From assembly GCA_902514105.1 (NCBI GenBank), contig CABXPU010000001.1:1-36104 (forward strand): a stretch of 36,104 bases of DNA, read 5' to 3'. Below the pieces are notes generated by a model. That model was not told the origin of the DNA. It saw only the letters and a list, made by a program, of their open reading frames with translations, and did no database searches. Positions 32,628 to 36,104 of this stretch are shown here, piece after piece. Positions within the stretch are counted from its first letter, which is position 1. Every line of letters starts with the position of its first letter. The translations under genes were made by a program, and so were the position numbers. Origin of the DNA: an uncultured SAR86 cluster bacterium. Its GTDB lineage: Bacteria; Pseudomonadota; Gammaproteobacteria; Magnimaribacterales; D2472.

Positions 32628-34091
32628 ATGAGAAGAATAAATCTTTTTAGGATTTCTTCAGCACTATTGGTGGCATTTATTTTTATGCCCATAGATGCTT
32701 ATGCTCAATCAAATGAATCTTCTAAACCAAAGAAGCAAACAACATATAAAAAAGCTAGAGTCCTTCAAACAAGCACCGCAAAGAAAATTGCTAAGGTTAC
32801 TGAGGCTCTTGAAAGAGTAAAGATTGTCGAAATAAAAGACACGAAAAAAGACTCTGAAACATTTGGACAAATGATTCCAACAGAAGAGCCTGATCCAGAT
32901 TGGAATACCGTTTATAAGATTCTTAGAGAAATGATTAGTAAATCTCAAGATATGAAAAGTTATGATAGGTCAATAATGTGGAATTATTGGGGCTATACAA
33001 AGTATTCAGAAGAAGATTACAAGGGCGCCATTGAGGCTTATACAAAAGTTATAAATGAAGAAGAAGTAACTCTTCCCCTCAGAACAGGAACACTTTTGAC
33101 CTTAGCTACACTGCATATGGTCGAAGAGGATTATGCAAAAGGAATTGAATTAATTTTGGTATGGATGGATGAGGTTGAAACTGTAACAGCACAATCATGG
33201 TCATTATTAATGACAGCTTATTTTGCTGAAGAAAACTACAGAAAATCACTTGATGCAGGACTTCAGGCGGTTTCATTGGCTGAAATAGAAGGATATACAC
33301 CCAAAGAAAATTGGTATGCAACCATGGCTGCATGTTATGACGAATTGAAAGCAGAGTTTGGAGAAAAAGTTACTTTATTAAAGCAGCTTGAGATATTTGA
33401 GATTCTCGTCAACTTGTATCCAAAGAAAAGATATTTTCTTAATCTAGCTCAAACATATGGAAGTCTTGAAAGAGAGCAAGACTATATGGTTGCTCTAAAT
33501 GCGGCATACATGAAAGATTATTTAGATAAAGAGGGTGAATATTTAACATTAGCACAATTGCTTTTAATGAATAACAACCCCTATCAAGCCGCAAAAGTTA
33601 TTGTCTATGGACAAAATAAAAAAATTCTTGTGACCGATGAAAAGACAAAGAAAGAAGAATTAAAGCCAGTTATCAAAGATTCTGAGAAGGTTCTAAAACT
33701 CCTTGCTGATTCTTGGAGAATGGCTCAAGAGATTAATAAAGCTATTCCTGTTTTAGAGGAGGCCGCGAAGCTTTCAAAAGATGGAGAAACTTTTGTTTTA
33801 CTTGGTAACCTTTATTTAGCTGAAGATAAGCTAGAACAAGCCATCTCTTCAATAGAGAAAGGTATTAAAAAAGGCAAGCTAAAGAAAAAATCTCAAGCGC
33901 ATTTAACATTAGGCCAGGCTCAATTTGAATTGCAGAATTTTGAAGAGGCTAAAAAACAATTTAGAATGGCAGCCAGAGACAAGGATAAGAAAATTAAGAA
34001 AACAGCTAATAACTGGATTAAATACACTGAGAACGAAGAAATCAGAGTTAAGAATATAAAGCTAAGAAGAGACTATATTCAGCAGTCATAA
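32628..34091 (+). CDS. Exported TPR-repeat protein of the TonB2-type cluster
   Basis: 487-residue protein with a signal peptide (1-26, cleaved near AYA-QS) and several tetratricopeptide-like helical repeats, for example WNYWGYTKYSEEDYKGAIEA, LLTLATLHMVEEDYAKGIEL, FVLLGNLYLAEDKLEQAISS and AHLTLGQAQFELQNFEEAKK. The open frame extends to 32580, but the ATG at 32628 is chosen: GGAGG stands 9 bases upstream, the signal peptide begins there, and only one base separates it from the tonB stop. TPR proteins commonly end TonB2 clusters and are likely periplasmic scaffolds for receptor or motor parts; the exact role is inferred. The 3' end overlaps folA by 6 bases. Confidence 0.9.
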   Translation: MRRINLFRISSALLVAFIFMPIDAYAQSNESSKPKKQTTYKKARVLQTSTAKKIAKVTEALERVKIVEIKDTKKDSETFGQMIPTEEPDPDWNTVYKILREMISKSQDMKSYDRSIMWNYWGYTKYSEEDYKGAIEAYTKVINEEEVTLPLRTGTLLTLATLHMVEEDYAKGIELILVWMDEVETVTAQSWSLLMTAYFAEENYRKSLDAGLQAVSLAEIEGYTPKENWYATMAACYDELKAEFGEKVTLLKQLEIFEILVNLYPKKRYFLNLAQTYGSLEREQDYMVALNAAYMKDYLDKEGEYLTLAQLLLMNNNPYQAAKVIVYGQNKKILVTDEKTKKEELKPVIKDSEKVLKLLADSWRMAQEINKAIPVLEEAAKLSKDGETFVLLGNLYLAEDKLEQAISSIEKGIKKGKLKKKSQAHLTLGQAQFELQNFEEAKKQFRMAARDKDKKIKKTANNWIKYTENEEIRVKNIKLRRDYIQQS

Positions 34092-34595
34092 CTTCTTAAA
34101 GACCTCTACACTAAAATTATATTGGTTCACTTCACTTTTTAGAAAGTTTTTTGATGATTCTAATTCCCAATTCCTTAAGTCTATTTCAGGATAATAAACA
34201 TCACCATCAATTTCACAATCTACTCGAGTCAGTACTAGCTTATTAAAATAATTGATTGAGTCTCTGAAAAGATAGCCGCCCCCAATTATTGCAATCTCTT
34301 GAGCAGAGTCTAGATTTTTATTATATTTTTTGGCAGCGATAATAGCTTTTTCAAGATTCTGAAATATTGAAATACCATCAATCTCTCTTAGATTTGAAGA
34401 TATTACGAAGTTCTGTCTATTTGGAAGGGGCCGGCCTATTGATTCAAAGGTTTTTCTTCCCATGATAATAATCTTACCAGTGGTATATTCTTTAAAATGC
34501 TCTAAGTCATCTTTTAGCTGCCAAGGTAATTTGTTATTAACTCCAATGACATTATTATTAGACATAGCTACGACATGAGAAATAACTGAATTCAT
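34086..34595 (-). CDS. folA: Dihydrofolate reductase
   Basis: 169-residue NADPH-dependent enzyme regenerating tetrahydrofolate after the thymidylate reaction. Motifs are VIGVNNKLPWQLKDDLEHFK (substrate Asp within), GKIIIMGRKTFESIGRPLPN and AIIGGGYLFRDSI. It starts 2 bases after thyA, the logical partner. The 3' end overlaps the convergent TPR gene by 6 bases. Confidence 0.97.
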   Translation of the reverse strand: MNSVISHVVAMSNNNVIGVNNKLPWQLKDDLEHFKEYTTGKIIIMGRKTFESIGRPLPNRQNFVISSNLREIDGISIFQNLEKAIIAAKKYNKNLDSAQEIAIIGGGYLFRDSINYFNKLVLTRVDCEIDGDVYYPEIDLRNWELESSKNFLKSEVNQYNFSVEVFKKL

Positions 34596-34597
34596 CT

Positions 34598-35464
34598 CTA
34601 GATTGCCATTTTGGCTTTTATGGCAGGGTGATGTTTGTAATTCTTTAAAACAAAATCTTCTACTTTAAGAGAATGAATTTCATCAATTGAATTTATTTCA
34701 GGCATTTCTAATAATGGCATGGGCAAAGGCTCTCTTTTTAGCTGTTCTTTAACTTGGTCGATGCTATTTTTATATATATGAGCATCCCCAAAAGAATGAA
34801 CAAATTCACCCGGCTTTAGATCACATATTTCAGCGAATATACAAAGCAGCAATGAGTAACTTGCTATATTAAAGGGGACACCAAGAAACATATCCGCACT
34901 TCTTTGATACATATGACAACTTAGAGAACCATCACTACTAACATAGTATTGGGACATTACATGACAAGGGGGCAATGCCATTTTATTAATATCAGAAACA
35001 TTCCATGCATTTAATATATGTCTTCTGCTATATGGATTATTTTTAATGCCATCTACAAGGGTCTTAATTTGATCATGACCATTCCAATTTCTCCATTGAA
35101 CTCCATAAACTGGCCCTAATCTTTTTTCTAATTCATTGTTCTTGTAGCCTAAATCACGACCTTGATTATCAGCATTATCTGTCCAAATTGTTGAAAATTT
35201 CTCTAGGTCAGTTAATCCCTCTCTAGGTTTCCCAAATCTGATTTCAGCGAGTCTTCTCTCGTCATCAGAACCCTCTAAGAACCATAAAAGTTCTGATACA
35301 ACTCCCTTCCATGCTAAAGATTTTGTTGTAACGGCAGGAAAACCCTCTTTAAGATTAAATTTAAGCTGATGACCAAAAGAAGAAATTGTTCCTGTATTAG
35401 TTCTATCTTCTTTCTCCTCTCCAGACTCTAGAATTTGTGATAATAAATCTAAATATACTTTCAT
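34598..35464 (-). CDS. thyA: Thymidylate synthase (ThyA)
   Basis: 288-residue enzyme that methylates dUMP with methylene-tetrahydrofolate. The catalytic cysteine lies in LPPCHVMSQYYV and the nucleotide site in QRSADMFLGVPFNIASYSLL. Compared with the 264-residue E. coli enzyme there is an extra stretch between the small-domain helices (about 75-110, FGKPREGLTDLEKFSTIWTD), an insertion also seen in other ThyA proteins. The frame is open to 35545, but the ATG at 35464 (MKVYLDLLSQ) is the family start and overlaps the lgt stop as ATGA. Order lgt-thyA-folA supports coupled expression. Confidence 0.97.
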   Translation of the reverse strand: MKVYLDLLSQILESGEEKEDRTNTGTISSFGHQLKFNLKEGFPAVTTKSLAWKGVVSELLWFLEGSDDERRLAEIRFGKPREGLTDLEKFSTIWTDNADNQGRDLGYKNNELEKRLGPVYGVQWRNWNGHDQIKTLVDGIKNNPYSRRHILNAWNVSDINKMALPPCHVMSQYYVSSDGSLSCHMYQRSADMFLGVPFNIASYSLLLCIFAEICDLKPGEFVHSFGDAHIYKNSIDQVKEQLKREPLPMPLLEMPEINSIDEIHSLKVEDFVLKNYKHHPAIKAKMAI

Positions 35465-36104
35465 AATCTTTTTAAAGAAAATTTTAATAGCAAAAACCCA
35501 ACTAAGATCATTGGCAAGCAAAGCAATTGACCCATACTCATCCATTCTAATGCAACATAGCCAATATGTGCATCAGGCTGTCTAAAAAACTCAATAAAAA
35601 ATCTTATTAATCCATAAAAGATAAGAAATGAAGCCGAAATAACCCCTGTTTTAGAAGTTCTTTTGTTAATAAAAGAGAGAATCAAAAATAAGATAATTCC
35701 TTCTAAGAAAGCTTCATACAATTGAGATGGATGTCTGGGGATCCCAAATGGGTCTGTGGGAAAGATGAAGCCCCAATTGCCAGATGTAGCCTTTCCATAA
35801 AGCTCGCCATTAAGAAAATTGCCTATCCTAACAAGCCCCAAACCAATGGGCATAGCCAAAGTAATAGAATCAGTTAATCTTAAGAAATTAACTTTAAATC
35901 TTTTTGAATAAATAAAAACACTTAAAGCAACACCTGCAAGCCCACCATGAAAACTTAAACCACCCTGCCATATATAAAATAATGAAAGAGGATCATTGAT
36001 TAATTGATCGGTCCCATAAAAAAACATATAACCAATTCTGCCGCCAGCCATAGCCCCAAAGATTAGGCCATAAAGAAATACTAAATCATTAATTTGGTCT
36101 ATAG
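35461..36104 (-). CDS. lgt: Phosphatidylglycerol:prolipoprotein diacylglyceryl transferase (Lgt), partial (N-terminus outside window)
   Basis: Inner-membrane enzyme that attaches diacylglycerol to the lipobox cysteine, here needed by at least three lipoproteins of this window. The visible part has the family motifs AGGRIGYMFFY, GGLSFHGGLAGVALSV (His-Gly-Gly loop), VRIGNFLNGELYGK (signature with catalytic Arg and Glu), PRHPSQLYEAFLEG and LIRFFIEFFRQPD. An ATG at 36051 is internal; the reading frame continues without stop through DQINDLVFLYGLIFGA to the window edge, so the true start lies outside. Only the N-terminal third or less is missing. Confidence 0.95.
   Translation of the reverse strand, partial: IDQINDLVFLYGLIFGAMAGGRIGYMFFYGTDQLINDPLSLFYIWQGGLSFHGGLAGVALSVFIYSKRFKVNFLRLTDSITLAMPIGLGLVRIGNFLNGELYGKATSGNWGFIFPTDPFGIPRHPSQLYEAFLEGIILFLILSFINKRTSKTGVISASFLIFYGLIRFFIEFFRQPDAHIGYVALEWMSMGQLLCLPMILVGFLLLKFSLKRL

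Noticed and set aside
35465-35545. 27-residue N-terminal extension of ThyA
   Set aside because: The stretch overlaps lgt; the family N-terminus begins at the ATG at 35464, which forms an ATGA overlap with the lgt stop.
36049-36051. ATG at 36051 as the start of lgt
   Set aside because: Upstream codons continue in frame with Lgt-like sequence to the edge of the window, so the gene is truncated by the window, not short.
1-36104. tRNA genes, CRISPR arrays, insertion sequences, prophage or integrated islands
   Set aside because: No cloverleaf-type sequence, repeated spacer pattern, transposase, integrase or terminal repeat was seen; nearly every base is within a recognisable chromosomal gene.

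Overview
The window comes from an AT-rich (about one third G+C by eye), very compact genome. Protein content and gene order point to a streamlined, probably marine gammaproteobacterium. The evidence is the order yggS-proC-yggT-metX-metW-rdgB-hemW, argS followed by a SPOR-domain gene, lgt-thyA-folA, a HexR-type regulator, RpoH, and a TonB2-type energising cluster. A SAR86-like lineage would fit the base composition and gene density, but nothing here proves it. Forty-one protein genes are called, two of them cut by the window ends. No rRNA, tRNA, CRISPR array, insertion sequence or prophage was seen. No stretch of 300 bases lacks a gene; the largest gap is 28691-28829 (139 bases).

Layout. (1) 1-3466, minus strand: a hexR-like regulator, then a flavin oxidoreductase of the nitronate monooxygenase superfamily, a MazG-like NTP pyrophosphohydrolase, an SDR and an MDR dehydrogenase, probably one operon. 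(2) 3509-9230, plus strand: uvrD, a TRAP solute-binding lipoprotein of the 2-oxoacid (TakP) type, lipB, lipA and a divergent MTHFR-like protein. (3) 9227-12203, minus strand: TRAP small permease, TRAP large permease and a lipoprotein resembling peptide-N-glycosidase F, all overlapping. (4) 12234-17806: yaaA (plus), a dienoyl-CoA isomerase-type crotonase behind a small orphan protein (minus), then alkaline phosphatase, a CysQ-like phosphatase with an inserted membrane hairpin, rpoH and trmB (plus). (5) 17777-25982, minus strand: efp, argS, SPOR protein, yggS, proC, yggT, metX, metW, rdgB, hemW. (6) 26021-34091, plus strand: M2 peptidyl-dipeptidase lipoprotein, a DUF1295 membrane protein, then a six-gene TonB2-type cluster (DUF3450, TtpC-like, ExbB, ExbD, TonB, TPR). 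(7) 34086-36104, minus strand: folA, thyA and the 3' part of lgt.

How the genes work together. Most of the window is housekeeping: lipoate attachment, methionine, proline and arginyl-tRNA supply, thymidylate/folate cycling, DNA repair and heat-shock sigma factor. The accessory content concerns nutrient capture at the cell envelope: a split TRAP system, a possible surface deglycosylase coupled to it, alkaline phosphatase, an anchored dipeptidase and a TonB motor. Genes are packed to the point that all four convergent gene pairs overlap tail to tail. The best candidates for something undescribed are the PNGase F-like lipoprotein translationally coupled to the TRAP permeases, the CysQ with a transmembrane hairpin, and the MTHFR-like protein lacking a usual active-site aspartate.
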